From contig JAYVZE010000024.1 in NCBI GenBank assembly GCA_043783625.1, forward strand, positions 1 through 64,000: a DNA stretch of 64,000 bases, given 5' to 3'. Source of the DNA: JAFDVL01 sp043783625 (GTDB taxonomy: Bacteria > Acidobacteriota > Blastocatellia > RBC074). Positions 38,214 through 47,448 of the stretch are shown piece after piece; position 1 is the stretch's first letter; each line of letters begins with the position of its first letter. The translations under genes and the position numbers were made by a program. Under the pieces are notes generated by a model. It searched no databases. It was given only the letters and a program-made list of their open reading frames with translations, and had not been told where the DNA came from.

Positions 38214-38651
38214 ATGGACATTCTTGAAATCCAATCATTGATACCACATCGTTATCCATTTTTATTAATTGATCGCGTGCTCGAAATTGAACCGCTGAAG
38301 CGCATCGTGGCGATTAAAAACGTGACGATGAATGAACCATTTTTTCAAGGACATTTTCCCGGCGCACCCGTGATGCCCGGAGTTCTTATCATCGAAGCGA
38401 TGGCGCAGGCCGGCGCAATTTTATTGTTTCGTGAAGTGCCCGACCGCGAAAGCAAATTGATGTATTTTGCCGGAATTGAAAATGCACGCTTCCGCAAACC
38501 TGTCGTTCCCGGCGATCAAATCCGTTTTGAAGTCAACGTTCTCAAATACAAAATGGGCTTCTGCAAATTAGAAGGAAAAGCCTTCGTTGATGGCAAACTC
38601 GTCTGCGAAGCGACAGTCCAATCTGCCGTCGCAGATAAACCGGGGAAATAG
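38214..38651 (+). CDS. fabZ: 3-hydroxyacyl-ACP dehydratase FabZ
   Basis: 145 residues, hot-dog fold. Dehydrates 3-hydroxyacyl-ACP and so sets the split between fatty acid and lipid A synthesis. The catalytic His is in EPFFQGHFPGAPVMPGV and the Glu in IIEAMAQAGA; IPHRYPFLLIDRV opens the protein as usual. It sits in the lipid A run between lpxD and lpxA, flanked by inverted repeats on both sides. Confidence 0.95.
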   Translation: MDILEIQSLIPHRYPFLLIDRVLEIEPLKRIVAIKNVTMNEPFFQGHFPGAPVMPGVLIIEAMAQAGAILLFREVPDRESKLMYFAGIENARFRKPVVPGDQIRFEVNVLKYKMGFCKLEGKAFVDGKLVCEATVQSAVADKPGK

Positions 38652-38653
38652 GT

Positions 38654-38713
38654 GTGAGGTGTTAGGTGTCGGGTGCCAGAAATAACCCTGACACCCGACA
38701 CCTAACACCTCAC
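38654..38713. repeat. Perfect 22-base inverted repeat between fabZ and lpxA
   Basis: Arms 38654-38675 and 38692-38713 are exact complements (GTGAGGTGTTAGGTG... and its reverse) with a 16-base loop, two bases after the fabZ stop. Each arm is itself built from a GGTGTxAGGTGT-like direct repeat. Confidence 0.9.
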
Positions 38714-38723
38714 GCCTGCATTT

Positions 38724-39494
38724 ATGATTCATTCGACCGCCATCATCAGTACCCAAGCCACAATCGGCAGCGATGTCTCCATCGGGCCGTATTCATTGAT
38801 TGGAGATCACGTCATGCTCCACGAGGGTGTGAAAATTGCCGGACACGTTGTCATCGAAGGCCCGTGCGAAATCGGTAGCGGAACGCAAATTTTCCCGTTC
38901 GCTTCGATTGGTCAGCCGCCGCAGGATTTGAAATACGAGGGCGAAGAAACGCGGCTCGTCATCGGCGAAAGAAATGTCATTCGTGAGTATGTTACGATGA
39001 ATCGCGGAACGGCTGGCGGCGGTGGATTGACTTCGATTGGTAATGATAATTTATTCATGGCGCAGGCACACATCGCGCACGATTGTCACGTTGGATCGAA
39101 CATCGTTTTTGCGAATGCTGGAACGCTCGCAGGCCACGTCGAAGTCAGCGATCACGCTACGATTGGGGCGTATAGCGCAGTGCATCAATACTGCCGCGTC
39201 GGTCGTCACGCTTTCGTCGGAGGCTTTTCCGTCGTTGTTAAAGATGCGTTGCCTTATGCACGAACAGTAGGGAATCACGCCAGTTGTTACGGCGCAAATG
39301 CGATAGGACTTCGTCGCAAAGGTTTCACCAACGAAGCCATTCGCCACATTCAACACGCCTTTCATATTCTTCTCACCTCAAAGCTCAACACCTCACAAGC
39401 TCTGGAAAAACTCAAAGCCGAAATGACTGGAATTCCTGAAGTGGATTATCTGATCGAATTCATTGAGACTTCGGAACGCGGCGTCGTGAAATAG
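38724..39494 (+). CDS. lpxA: UDP-N-acetylglucosamine O-acyltransferase LpxA
   Basis: 256 residues. First step of lipid A synthesis. Hexapeptide beta-helix with the catalytic His in AQAHIAHDCHVG, the GQPPQDLKYEGEETRLVIG and NVIREYVTMNRGT blocks, and the C-terminal helical domain AIGLRRKGFTNEAIRHIQHAF. The gene closes the bamA-lpxA run. In many genomes lpxI or lpxB follows; here lpxI is about 14 kb away. Confidence 0.95.
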   Translation: MIHSTAIISTQATIGSDVSIGPYSLIGDHVMLHEGVKIAGHVVIEGPCEIGSGTQIFPFASIGQPPQDLKYEGEETRLVIGERNVIREYVTMNRGTAGGGGLTSIGNDNLFMAQAHIAHDCHVGSNIVFANAGTLAGHVEVSDHATIGAYSAVHQYCRVGRHAFVGGFSVVVKDALPYARTVGNHASCYGANAIGLRRKGFTNEAIRHIQHAFHILLTSKLNTSQALEKLKAEMTGIPEVDYLIEFIETSERGVVK

Positions 39495-39503
39495 CTGTTC
39501 AGC

Positions 39504-39550
39504 GTTACGCATTTATGCGTGTGCCACCCTTTCACGAATAAATGCGTAAC
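39504..39550. repeat. Inverted repeat after lpxA
   Basis: GTTACGCATTTATGCGTG (39504-39521) and its near-complement (39533-39550, one mismatch) with an 11-base loop, nine bases after the lpxA stop. Probably ends transcription or stabilises the operon mRNA; no T-run is present. A TATAAT at 39597-39602 downstream may serve the next gene. Confidence 0.75.
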
Positions 39551-39650
39551 TCTAAACGAGAATTGATTGCTCATCCTTGCGCCTTTTCCTCACCTGTATA
39601 ATCATTCCTTCATCACGTAAATTTCTAACGAAAATTTTTTAAGGAAAATT

Positions 39651-42572
39651 ATGCTTACTCTTTCTCGCAAGCTTTTGGTATTTGTTTTTGTCTTTGGATT
39701 CTCACTCGCAGTCGTCGCGCAAAAGCGTCCGCTCACGCATCAGGATTATGACGCGTGGAAGTCAATTCAAGCGCCGCAACTTTCACGCGACGGCAAGTGG
39801 GTTGCGTACGCAGTGATTGCGCAGGATGGCGATGGTGAAATCATCGTTCGCAACTTGGCAAGTGGCGCGGAATGGAAAGCTGGACGCGGTTATCGTCCGC
39901 CAACTCCGCCACCTGATGTCTCGGAACCGGGAGCCGGAGCAGCTTTTTTCGCGCAGATGAATCGAATGGTACGCCCCATCTTTACGGCGGATGCGCGATA
40001 TTTATTATTCACCATTGAGCCGACAAAATCCGAAATTGCTCAGGCAAAAAAAGATAAAAAGAAGCCGGAGGAAATGCCGAAGAATGCGCTCGGAATTTTC
40101 GATTTGTCGAACGGGCAAATGACGCGGATCGAGAAAGTGAAAAATTTCCAGACGCCTGAAGACGTAGGCGGATGGCTGGCATATCAACTTGAAACAGAAG
40201 AGAAAAAAACCGAAGAGAAAATCGAAGCTCCCAAAGCGAATGATGGTGAAGATTTTCAGCGCGGACGCGGAGCTGCCGCTGCAACAGGCAACAAGAAAAA
40301 AGAATTCGGTAGTGATTTAGTATTGCGAAATTTGAGTGACGGCAAAGAGCAAAAATTTTCGGATGCGCTGGATTTCAGTTTTAGCAAAGACGCAAAAAAT
40401 TTGGTTTTTACGGTCGCGGCAAAAAAAGAAGAAGCCAATGGGATTTTTGCGGCGATGCCAGGCACTGATTCTGCTCCGTTAGAGCTATTGGCAGGCAAAG
40501 GAAAATATTCCAAAATCACGTGGGATGAAGAGCAAACACAGCTTGCTTTTATTAGTGATCGTGATGATTCCGCCGCCAAGCAACCGAAATATAAAGTTTT
40601 CCACTGGAACCGTAGCAATAGTGGAAAAGCTGTGGAAATCGTAGGAATTAACAGCCTTCGCGTAGATTTTGTCATTAGTGAATCAGCCGGAATTAATTTT
40701 TCACAGGATGGTTCGCGTTTATTTTTTGGAACCGCACCGCCTCCCGAACCGGAAAAAGATGCTGAAGCCGAAACCAACAATACCGATAAAGTCAGCGTAG
40801 ATTTGTGGCATTACAAAGACGATTACATTCAGCCGATGCAAAAAGTTCGCGCTGCCGCAGATCGCCTTCGTTCCTACCGTGCTGTTTATCACATCAAGGA
40901 TAAAAAAATTGTTCAGCTCGCCGATGAAACACTGCAAAATATCAACACCGATGCCAGCGGAAAATTGGCTATTGGAACAGATGATCGTGCTTACCGGACG
41001 ATGACCGGATGGGAAACTGGCGGAACTATTAACGATGTCTATCTGGTGCATACAACGGACGGCAAACGGCAGTTACTCAAACAAAAAAGCGAAGGCGCAG
41101 TCTCGTTTTCGCCGCAGGGAAAATACGCGCTATATCACGACAGTAAGGATTGGCATAGCATTTCGATTTCCGATGGAAAAGACGTTAATCTGACGAAAAG
41201 CTTAGGCGTGAGTTTCTGGCGCGAAGACTTCGATATGCCGATGAATACGCCTTCTTATGGCTCTGGCGGTTGGACGAAGGATGACAAATTTGTTTTGCTC
41301 TATGATAAATTCGACATTTGGCAAATCTCGCCTGACGGCAGCGGAGCGAAAAATTTAACCGATGGAGTAGGACGCAAAGAAAAGCTCGAATTTCGTTACG
41401 TGCGGCTTGATCCGCAGGAAAAATTCATTGATCCGGCGAAGCCTTTATTGCTGAGCGCAGAAAATACTGAAACACACGACAGCGGGTTTTACCGCGACAA
41501 AATTGACGGTGGACAACCGGAAAAATTATTGTTCTCCGCAAAAAATTTTGGCAACCCAATCAAGGCCAAAGACGCGGATGTCTTAATGGTGACGGCTTCA
41601 CGGTTTGATGAATTTCCAGATTTGCAAGTGACAGATGCCAGCTTCAAAAATCTCAAAAAAGTCAGCAACGTCGGAGCGCAAAAAGACCAGTTTTTATGGG
41701 GTAAGTCTGAGCTTGTCCGCTTCAAAAATACCGATGGAATTGAGTTGAGCGGAATCCTCATCAAGCCTGAAAATTTTGACCCGAATAAGAAATATCCGAT
41801 GCTGGTTTACATCTACGAAAAGATGTCGCAGGGAGTGCATCAATTCACGCCGCCTACACCGGGAAATTCCATCAATCGTTCTTACTATGCGAGCAACGGT
41901 TACCTCATGTTTTTGCCGGACATCGTGTACACGACGGGCTATCCGGGCGACAGCGCGATGAAATGCGTGATGCCGGGAATTCAAGCCGTCGTCAATCAGG
42001 GCTTTGTCAACGAATCCGCTATCGGCATTCAGGGGCACAGTTGGGGCGGCTATCAAATCGCCTATATGGTCACGCAAACGAATCGCTTCAAGGCCGCCGC
42101 ACCCGGTGCAGTCGTTGCCAATATGACGAGTGCCTATAGCGGAATTCGGTGGGGAACGGGACTACCGCGACAATTTCAGTACGAACATTCACAGAGCCGC
42201 ATCGGTGGAAATTTATGGGAATACCCAATGCGTTATCTTGAGAATTCGCCAGTGTTCAGGGCGGATCGTGTACAAACTCCGATTCTGATGATCCACAACG
42301 ATGCGGACGATGCTGTCCCGTGGTATCAGGGAATTGAATATTTCATGGCACTGCGAAGATTGGGCAAAGAGGCGTACATGTTAAGTTATAACGGAGAGCC
42401 GCACAACCTGCGGCAGCGTCAAAATCAAAAAGATTATGCGCGGCGCATGCAAGAATTTTTTGACTACGAATTGAAAGGCGCACCCAAGCCCGAATGGATA
42501 GAAAAAGGAATTCCGTATTTGCAGCGCGACAAGGAAAAAGAAAAATATAAGACGGTCGGTGATGCGAAATAA
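39651..42572 (+). CDS. S9-family serine peptidase (prolyl oligopeptidase/acylaminoacyl type), secreted
   Basis: 973 residues with a signal peptide (about 1-24). A WD40-like beta-propeller domain fills most of 30-690, with Lys/Glu-rich and Pro-rich inserts around 125-215. The catalytic domain follows: Ser797 in GIQGHSWGGYQIAY, Asp in MIHNDADDAVPWYQG and His in NGEPHNLRQRQNQKDY. Unlike family members with GxSxGG preceded by Gly-Trp, the motif is GHSWGG. It would trim peptides in the periplasm. AAGGAA precedes the start. Monocistronic. Confidence 0.9.
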   Translation: MLTLSRKLLVFVFVFGFSLAVVAQKRPLTHQDYDAWKSIQAPQLSRDGKWVAYAVIAQDGDGEIIVRNLASGAEWKAGRGYRPPTPPPDVSEPGAGAAFFAQMNRMVRPIFTADARYLLFTIEPTKSEIAQAKKDKKKPEEMPKNALGIFDLSNGQMTRIEKVKNFQTPEDVGGWLAYQLETEEKKTEEKIEAPKANDGEDFQRGRGAAAATGNKKKEFGSDLVLRNLSDGKEQKFSDALDFSFSKDAKNLVFTVAAKKEEANGIFAAMPGTDSAPLELLAGKGKYSKITWDEEQTQLAFISDRDDSAAKQPKYKVFHWNRSNSGKAVEIVGINSLRVDFVISESAGINFSQDGSRLFFGTAPPPEPEKDAEAETNNTDKVSVDLWHYKDDYIQPMQKVRAAADRLRSYRAVYHIKDKKIVQLADETLQNINTDASGKLAIGTDDRAYRTMTGWETGGTINDVYLVHTTDGKRQLLKQKSEGAVSFSPQGKYALYHDSKDWHSISISDGKDVNLTKSLGVSFWREDFDMPMNTPSYGSGGWTKDDKFVLLYDKFDIWQISPDGSGAKNLTDGVGRKEKLEFRYVRLDPQEKFIDPAKPLLLSAENTETHDSGFYRDKIDGGQPEKLLFSAKNFGNPIKAKDADVLMVTASRFDEFPDLQVTDASFKNLKKVSNVGAQKDQFLWGKSELVRFKNTDGIELSGILIKPENFDPNKKYPMLVYIYEKMSQGVHQFTPPTPGNSINRSYYASNGYLMFLPDIVYTTGYPGDSAMKCVMPGIQAVVNQGFVNESAIGIQGHSWGGYQIAYMVTQTNRFKAAAPGAVVANMTSAYSGIRWGTGLPRQFQYEHSQSRIGGNLWEYPMRYLENSPVFRADRVQTPILMIHNDADDAVPWYQGIEYFMALRRLGKEAYMLSYNGEPHNLRQRQNQKDYARRMQEFFDYELKGAPKPEWIEKGIPYLQRDKEKEKYKTVGDAK

Positions 42573-42649
42573 TTACGAACTTGTTCATGTCACTCGTTCA
42601 TACGCAAATCTTGTCCACGCCGGACAACCTGGAGATTTCTACACACAAA

Positions 42650-43801
42650 ATGCCAAACCGAATTCTCGTCGTAGATGACGAACCCGACCTTGAAATCCTG
42701 ATTACGCAACGCTTCCGCAAACGCATTCGCGCCGAGGAACTGAGCTTTCTGTTCGCCAGCAACGGCGAAGAGGCGCTGCACAAACTCCAAGCCGACAACC
42801 TCGTTGACGTAGTCCTCACCGACATCAATATGCCGGTGATGGATGGGCTGACGCTGCTGTCGCGCTTGCGCGAAGCGCATCCGCTGCTGCGCTCTGTGAT
42901 CGTGTCGGCGTATGGCGATATGCCGAACATCCGCACGGCGCTCAATCGAGGCGCGTTTGATTTCATCACCAAGCCGATTGATTTTCAGGATTTGGAAATC
43001 ACGCTCGACCGCGCAATTGCCGAAGCCATTGAACGCAAACAGGCGGCGCAGGATCGTGACCGCTTGCTGGCCTTGAGCCGCGAACTCGAACTCGCCCGCA
43101 ACATCCAGTCGGCGCTCGTCCCGCATGTCTTCCCGCAGCACGAACGCCTGTCGGTTTACGGCTCGATGATTCCGGCGGCGGAAGTCGGCGGCGATCTGTT
43201 TGATTGTTTCATGCTCGATGAACAGCGGCTGGCGTTCACCATCGGCGATGTGTCGGGCAAGGGCATCGCGGCGGCGCTGTTTATGGCTGTCAGCCGCACG
43301 GTGTTGCGCGTAGCCGCCACGAAAGGCTTGTCGCCGCAAGCCTGTTTGCTGGAAGCGCATCAGTTTTTGTATGGCGAACGCCGCGCTACGTCGCATTTCG
43401 TCACCTGTTTTTACGGCATTCTTGATCTGGCGACCGGGCAACTGGAATACAGCCGCGCCGGACACAATCCGCCGTATCTGGTGCGAGGCGATCAAGTGCA
43501 AACGCTGGACGCGGCGAGCGGGTTGCCGCTGGGTATGCTCAGGACGGTCAAGTACGACACGGCGACGGTGCAACTTGAACCGGGCGATACGCTGCTGCTG
43601 TTCACCGACGGCATCACCGAAGCGATGAATCCGCGACAAGAGGAATACGGCGAAGAGCGACTGGTGCCATTGCTCAGCTCGCAGGCATCGGCGCTGGCCG
43701 TGGATGAGTTGGTGCGGTTGGTGACGCAGTCTGCGACCACGTTCGCGGAAGGCGCACCGGCCTCGGACGATATGACGGTGCTGGGAGTGCGGTATGTGTA
43801 G
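42650..43801 (+). CDS. Response-regulator receiver fused to SpoIIE/RsbU-type PP2C phosphatase
   Basis: 383 residues. REC domain at 1-125 (acidic pocket VVDDEPD, phospho-acceptor Asp58 in LTDINMPVMDG, Lys in FITKPIDF), a coiled-coil linker (about 130-160) and a PPM phosphatase of the RsbU type (GDLFDCFML, FTIGDVSGKGIAAALFMA, FTDGITEAMN, ASDDMTVLGVRY). It would dephosphorylate an anti-sigma-antagonist when its receiver is phosphorylated. The ATG at 42650 starts the receiver cleanly; an upstream ATG at 42581 would add 23 residues. The gene and the kinase after it are clearly more GC-rich than the genes on either side. Confidence 0.85.
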   Translation: MPNRILVVDDEPDLEILITQRFRKRIRAEELSFLFASNGEEALHKLQADNLVDVVLTDINMPVMDGLTLLSRLREAHPLLRSVIVSAYGDMPNIRTALNRGAFDFITKPIDFQDLEITLDRAIAEAIERKQAAQDRDRLLALSRELELARNIQSALVPHVFPQHERLSVYGSMIPAAEVGGDLFDCFMLDEQRLAFTIGDVSGKGIAAALFMAVSRTVLRVAATKGLSPQACLLEAHQFLYGERRATSHFVTCFYGILDLATGQLEYSRAGHNPPYLVRGDQVQTLDAASGLPLGMLRTVKYDTATVQLEPGDTLLLFTDGITEAMNPRQEEYGEERLVPLLSSQASALAVDELVRLVTQSATTFAEGAPASDDMTVLGVRYV

Positions 43802-43804
43802 CGT

Positions 43805-43959
43805 ATGGAGTGCTGCGGCTCGACGCAGCTTTTCGTTCGCCGCTATTCGATTCAGGATACCCGAAGCGGTCGAACTGCGAACGCTAACCTGCGGCGATAT
43901 TAAGAATGCCCAAGCGGTCAATTGCGAACGAAAAGCTGCGTCGAGCCGCAGCACTCCAT
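43805..43959. repeat. Perfect 36-base terminal inverted repeats with internal direct repeat (MITE-like)
   Basis: Arms 43805-43840 and 43924-43959 are exact complements; the left one starts five bases after the phosphatase stop. Between them lies a direct repeat, CGATTCAGGATACCCGAAG... and CGATATTAAGAATGCCCAAG..., both continuing CGGTC...GCGAACG. No transposase ORF and no obvious target duplication are seen. Confidence 0.85.
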
Positions 43960-43979
43960 GTCGCACTGAAAGGGCTGAA

Positions 43980-46900
43980 ATGAAGAAAAATCAAAAGGCA
44001 AAAGGCAAAAGGCAAAAGGCAAAAGTGGGATGCGGAAGCGAAGCTCTTTCTGTATTTCTGAAATCGAGTTCCGAACTTTTGCCTTTTCCTTTTGTGTCCG
44101 GCCTTCTGAACTTTTGCCTTTTGCCTTTTGCCTTTTGCCTTTTGATTTCGTCTGAAGCGTTCGCCCAGCAACCCGCGCCGCCCCAGGCCGAAATCGGCAT
44201 GCCCTTGCTGCGCAATTACACGCCGAAGGAATACGGAGCTTCCGCCCAGAACTGGAGCATCGTGCAGGATCGTCGTGGCGTGCTCTACGTCGGCAACCTC
44301 GGAAACGCCGTGCTGGAATACGACGGCGTCACCTGGCGCAAGATCCGCCTCCCCGGCGCAGGTCGCGCTCTCGCCCTGGACACCGCCGGGAAGATTTGGG
44401 TAGGCACCATCAAGGATTTCGGCTCACTGGAACCCGACGCCAACGGCACGTTGCAATACGTCTCGCTGGTCGAGAAGATTCCGCCGGAGCACCGCAGCTT
44501 CAACGATGTCTGGCGGGTGTTGTCCACTGCGCAGGGAACCTTCTTTCAATCCTACGCGCGCCTCTTTCGCTGGGATGGTCAGCGCATGCAGGTCTGGGCC
44601 ACGAAGACCCGCTTTGAAGCGCTCTCGGAAGTACGTGGCCGCATCTATACCTCGCAAATCGGCATTGGCCTGCAGGAAATTGTGGGCGATGAATTGCGCG
44701 ACCTGCCCGGAGGAGCTGCCTATAAAGATTCTACCAAGCTCTTGCTGCATCAGTATGACGAACGACGCATCCTGGTTTCTGCCCAGCGGGAAACGCTGAC
44801 TCTTTACGATGGCAAGCAAGTGACCCCGTTTCCGACGCAGGCGGATGACCACCTCAGAAAAAACGAACTCTATTCGTCCACCCCGCTCCCCGACGGCAGC
44901 TTCTGCCTCAACACCCAGGCAGGTGGCGCGGTGATCATCGAACGCGATGGTCGCTTGCGTCGCATTCTTGACAAGGAAGTCGGGCTGCCAACCCAGAAGG
45001 TCAATGCCGCCTTTATTGATCGTGAGGGCGCTTTATGGCTAGGTCTCGGCTCCGGCATCACGCGCATAGACCTCAACTCCCCAATTTCTCTCTTTTCCCG
45101 CCAAAGCGGATTCGATCTTTTGCGCCACGGCGGCTCGCTCTACGTTTCGTCTTTACACACGGGGGTCGCGGTGTATCGCCTGGAGCCGAATCGAAGCACT
45201 GGCCTGGCCGCTCTGCAACCGATCCCTTCACAGGCTGTTCAGGCTTATCGCCTGCTTTCCTTCCTTGATCCCGCTGGAAAAGCGCCGCCCCAGTTGCTCG
45301 CCGCCGCTTTTTATTACGGCGTCATGAAAGTTGAGGGCGATGTAGTTTCCCCGACCCTGCCACAAGAGCAAAGGCGAGGAGAGTGGGGTTCCTCGCTACT
45401 GCAATCTCGGCAGTCTCCTAATCGGGTCTTCGTGGGGCGCTCAGACAGCCTGTCTTCCATGCGCTGGGAAAACGGTCAATGGATTGATGAAGGCAGCGTT
45501 CTCATCAATAGCAATGTGAGGATATTAGTCGAAGAGGCGGATGGCACGCTGTGGGTCGGTACCGCCAGGAGCGGCGTGCTGCGCGTGGTCGTTCCCGCCA
45601 CTGGGATACGCGAGGCGAAAGTGGAACGATTCACTGAGACAGACGGACTGGGGAAAGGAGGGCATAATGTGTTCCTCGCCGACGGACAGCTCTTCGTCAT
45701 TCCGGCCCCGACGAAGAACCTCCTGCGCTGGGATGCGGCTGCCCGCCGCTTCGTCCCTGACAACCGCTTCCTGCTCCCGGTGAATGACCCCGAGCCTGAG
45801 ACTGTTTTGGAATTACTTCCGAACGGCGACATCTGGTCGGTCAACAACTCTTCCACCGATCAGCGGCAGGGCATCTTTCGCCGTCAGGCCGATGGGACGT
45901 ATCAACTTGACGAAGCGCCTTTCCGTGGGTTGTCCCGGTTCCAAATCCGCAACGTTCTGTCTGAGTCGGATGGCAGCCTCTGGATTGTCGGTGATGACGG
46001 CCTCGTTCGCTTTGACCAGCGGATGAAACCCGCTGCCGCGCCGCCTTTCTCCGCGCTGGTGCGCCGCGTCAGTGCGGGAGCAAACGCCGTCGTCTTTGGT
46101 GGAGCAACACTGGCCGCTCCGCTCCGGCTGCCCTTCGCCCGCAACTCGCTGCACTTTGAATTCGCCGCGCCGAGCTACGGCGACGAAGCGGGAACCGTTT
46201 ATCAATACCGGCTGGAAGGAGCCGACAAAGACTGGTCGGGCTGGGGCAGGCAAACCGAAGCCAACTACAACAACCTCGGCCCCGGCGCGTACCGGCTGCG
46301 CGTGCAGGCGCACACCAGCGATGGTCGCCTCAGCGAAGAAGGAGCCTTCAGCTTCACGATCCTGCCGCCGTGGTATCGCTCGTGGTGGGCTTATGGTGTT
46401 TACGCGCTGCTGCTGGCGGCGGCGATTTATGCGGCTTCGCGCTTGCTGCGCCGACGAGTCGAAGTGCGCGAACGTGAGAAAGCCGCACTGCGCGAAGCCG
46501 AGTTGCGTGCCGATGCCGCAGCCGCGCAAGCGAAATCGCTGCAAGCCGAAAACGAGGCGTATCAACGGCTCAAGGCGACGCAGGAACAACTGCTGGTGCA
46601 GGAAAAACTGGCTTCGCTTGGAGCCTTGACGGCAGGCATCGCGCACGAGATCAAGAATCCGCTGAACTTCGTCAACAACTTCGCCGATCTCTCGGTGGAA
46701 TTGATGGGCGAATTGCGCGAAGACATTGAAAAGAACAAGGCCGTGATTCCTGAGAAGGATTACGAGAACATCGAAGCCTTGCTCGACGATTTGTCCGGCA
46801 ACGCCAGAAAGATCAACGAACACGGCAAACGCGCCGACGGCATCGTGCGCAGCATGCTGCTGCATTCGCGCGGACAGGCGGGCGAGCGCCAACCCACCGA

Positions 46901-47393
46901 CATCAACGCGATGCTGGACGAATACGTGAACCTGACTTATCACGGCATGCGCGCGCAGGATTCGTCCTTCAACGTCACCATCGAACGCGCGCTGGCGAGC
47001 GATGCCGGAACGGTCGAAGCGATCCCGCAAGACCTGAGCCGCGTGTTCTTGAATTTGCTGAACAACGCCTGTTACGCGGTGAATGACAAGGCGAAACGGA
47101 ACGGCGCAGGCTTTGTGCCGAAGCTGCGCGTGAGTTCGGTGAACCTCGGCGATGCTGTGGAAATTCGCATCCGCGACAATGGCATGGGCATTCCGGCGGA
47201 AGTGCGCGACAAGATTTTCAATCCGTTTTTTACGACGAAACCTACGGGGCAGGGCACGGGCTTGGGCTTATCCATCAGCCACGACATCGTGGTACAGCAA
47301 CACGGCGGGCAATTGGACGTGGAAACCAAACCGGGCGAGTTTACGGAATTCATCGTGCGCTTGCCGCGCAACGGTGGATTACGGCTGCGATGA
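43980..47393 (+). CDS. Propeller-type sensor histidine kinase
   Basis: 1,137 residues. An unusual signal peptide (1-62, ending AFA-QQ) leads to a periplasmic two-component-regulator beta-propeller (about 75-690), a Y_Y_Y domain (about 715-790, with YQYRLEGADKDWSGW), one membrane helix (about 800-818), a coiled coil, HisKA with His889 in GIAHEIKNPLNFVNN, and an ATPase with N box FLNLLNNACYAV, RDNGMGIP and GTGLGLSISHD. It probably phosphorylates the REC-PP2C protein encoded just upstream. The start at 43980 (AAAGGG upstream) is chosen because signal peptide and propeller follow in frame. The C-terminus stops at GGLRLR and is followed by remains of a receiver domain in another frame. Confidence 0.85.
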   Translation: MKKNQKAKGKRQKAKVGCGSEALSVFLKSSSELLPFPFVSGLLNFCLLPFAFCLLISSEAFAQQPAPPQAEIGMPLLRNYTPKEYGASAQNWSIVQDRRGVLYVGNLGNAVLEYDGVTWRKIRLPGAGRALALDTAGKIWVGTIKDFGSLEPDANGTLQYVSLVEKIPPEHRSFNDVWRVLSTAQGTFFQSYARLFRWDGQRMQVWATKTRFEALSEVRGRIYTSQIGIGLQEIVGDELRDLPGGAAYKDSTKLLLHQYDERRILVSAQRETLTLYDGKQVTPFPTQADDHLRKNELYSSTPLPDGSFCLNTQAGGAVIIERDGRLRRILDKEVGLPTQKVNAAFIDREGALWLGLGSGITRIDLNSPISLFSRQSGFDLLRHGGSLYVSSLHTGVAVYRLEPNRSTGLAALQPIPSQAVQAYRLLSFLDPAGKAPPQLLAAAFYYGVMKVEGDVVSPTLPQEQRRGEWGSSLLQSRQSPNRVFVGRSDSLSSMRWENGQWIDEGSVLINSNVRILVEEADGTLWVGTARSGVLRVVVPATGIREAKVERFTETDGLGKGGHNVFLADGQLFVIPAPTKNLLRWDAAARRFVPDNRFLLPVNDPEPETVLELLPNGDIWSVNNSSTDQRQGIFRRQADGTYQLDEAPFRGLSRFQIRNVLSESDGSLWIVGDDGLVRFDQRMKPAAAPPFSALVRRVSAGANAVVFGGATLAAPLRLPFARNSLHFEFAAPSYGDEAGTVYQYRLEGADKDWSGWGRQTEANYNNLGPGAYRLRVQAHTSDGRLSEEGAFSFTILPPWYRSWWAYGVYALLLAAAIYAASRLLRRRVEVREREKAALREAELRADAAAAQAKSLQAENEAYQRLKATQEQLLVQEKLASLGALTAGIAHEIKNPLNFVNNFADLSVELMGELREDIEKNKAVIPEKDYENIEALLDDLSGNARKINEHGKRADGIVRSMLLHSRGQAGERQPTDINAMLDEYVNLTYHGMRAQDSSFNVTIERALASDAGTVEAIPQDLSRVFLNLLNNACYAVNDKAKRNGAGFVPKLRVSSVNLGDAVEIRIRDNGMGIPAEVRDKIFNPFFTTKPTGQGTGLGLSISHDIVVQQHGGQLDVETKPGEFTEFIVRLPRNGGLRLR
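43988..44148. repeat. Perfect inverted repeat of AAAAGGC heptamers within the kinase signal peptide
   Basis: Left arm 43988-44025 holds about five heptamers of AAAAGGC; right arm 44111-44148 is its exact complement (38 bases). In the kinase frame the left arm encodes the basic stretch NQKAKGKRQKAK and the right arm the hydrophobic stretch FCLLPFAFCLLI, the n- and h-regions of the signal peptide. Confidence 0.9.
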
Positions 47394-47448
47394 CTACTTC
47401 ACGAAGCCGCTGGATTTCGGTATGCTGAAGGCAAAATTGTTGATCTGA
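47377..47448 (+). pseudogene. Remnant of a receiver domain (DDYFTKPLDF) overlapping the kinase end
   Basis: In a different frame from the kinase, the sequence reads DYGCDDYFTKPLDFGMLKAKLLI then stop. DDYFTKP is the conserved Lys-containing end of response-regulator receiver domains. No start or phospho-acceptor part is present, so an adjacent or fused receiver was probably lost by deletion, joining the kinase to its last codons. Confidence 0.65.

Noticed and set aside
43805..43959. Complete insertion sequence
   Set aside because: The 83 bases between the arms cannot encode a transposase.
42590..43966. 458-codon minus-strand ORF across the REC-PP2C gene
   Set aside because: Arises from the high GC content and codon bias of the plus-strand gene; His/Arg-rich with no domain.
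43794..43979. Longer start for the histidine kinase
   Set aside because: The extra codons pass through the MITE-like inverted repeat and give a non-conserved, non-signal sequence; the ATG at 43980 has a ribosome-binding site.
45813..47030. 405-codon minus-strand ORF in the kinase gene
   Set aside because: Antisense to HisKA and ATPase motifs of the kinase; no recognisable domain or ribosome-binding site.
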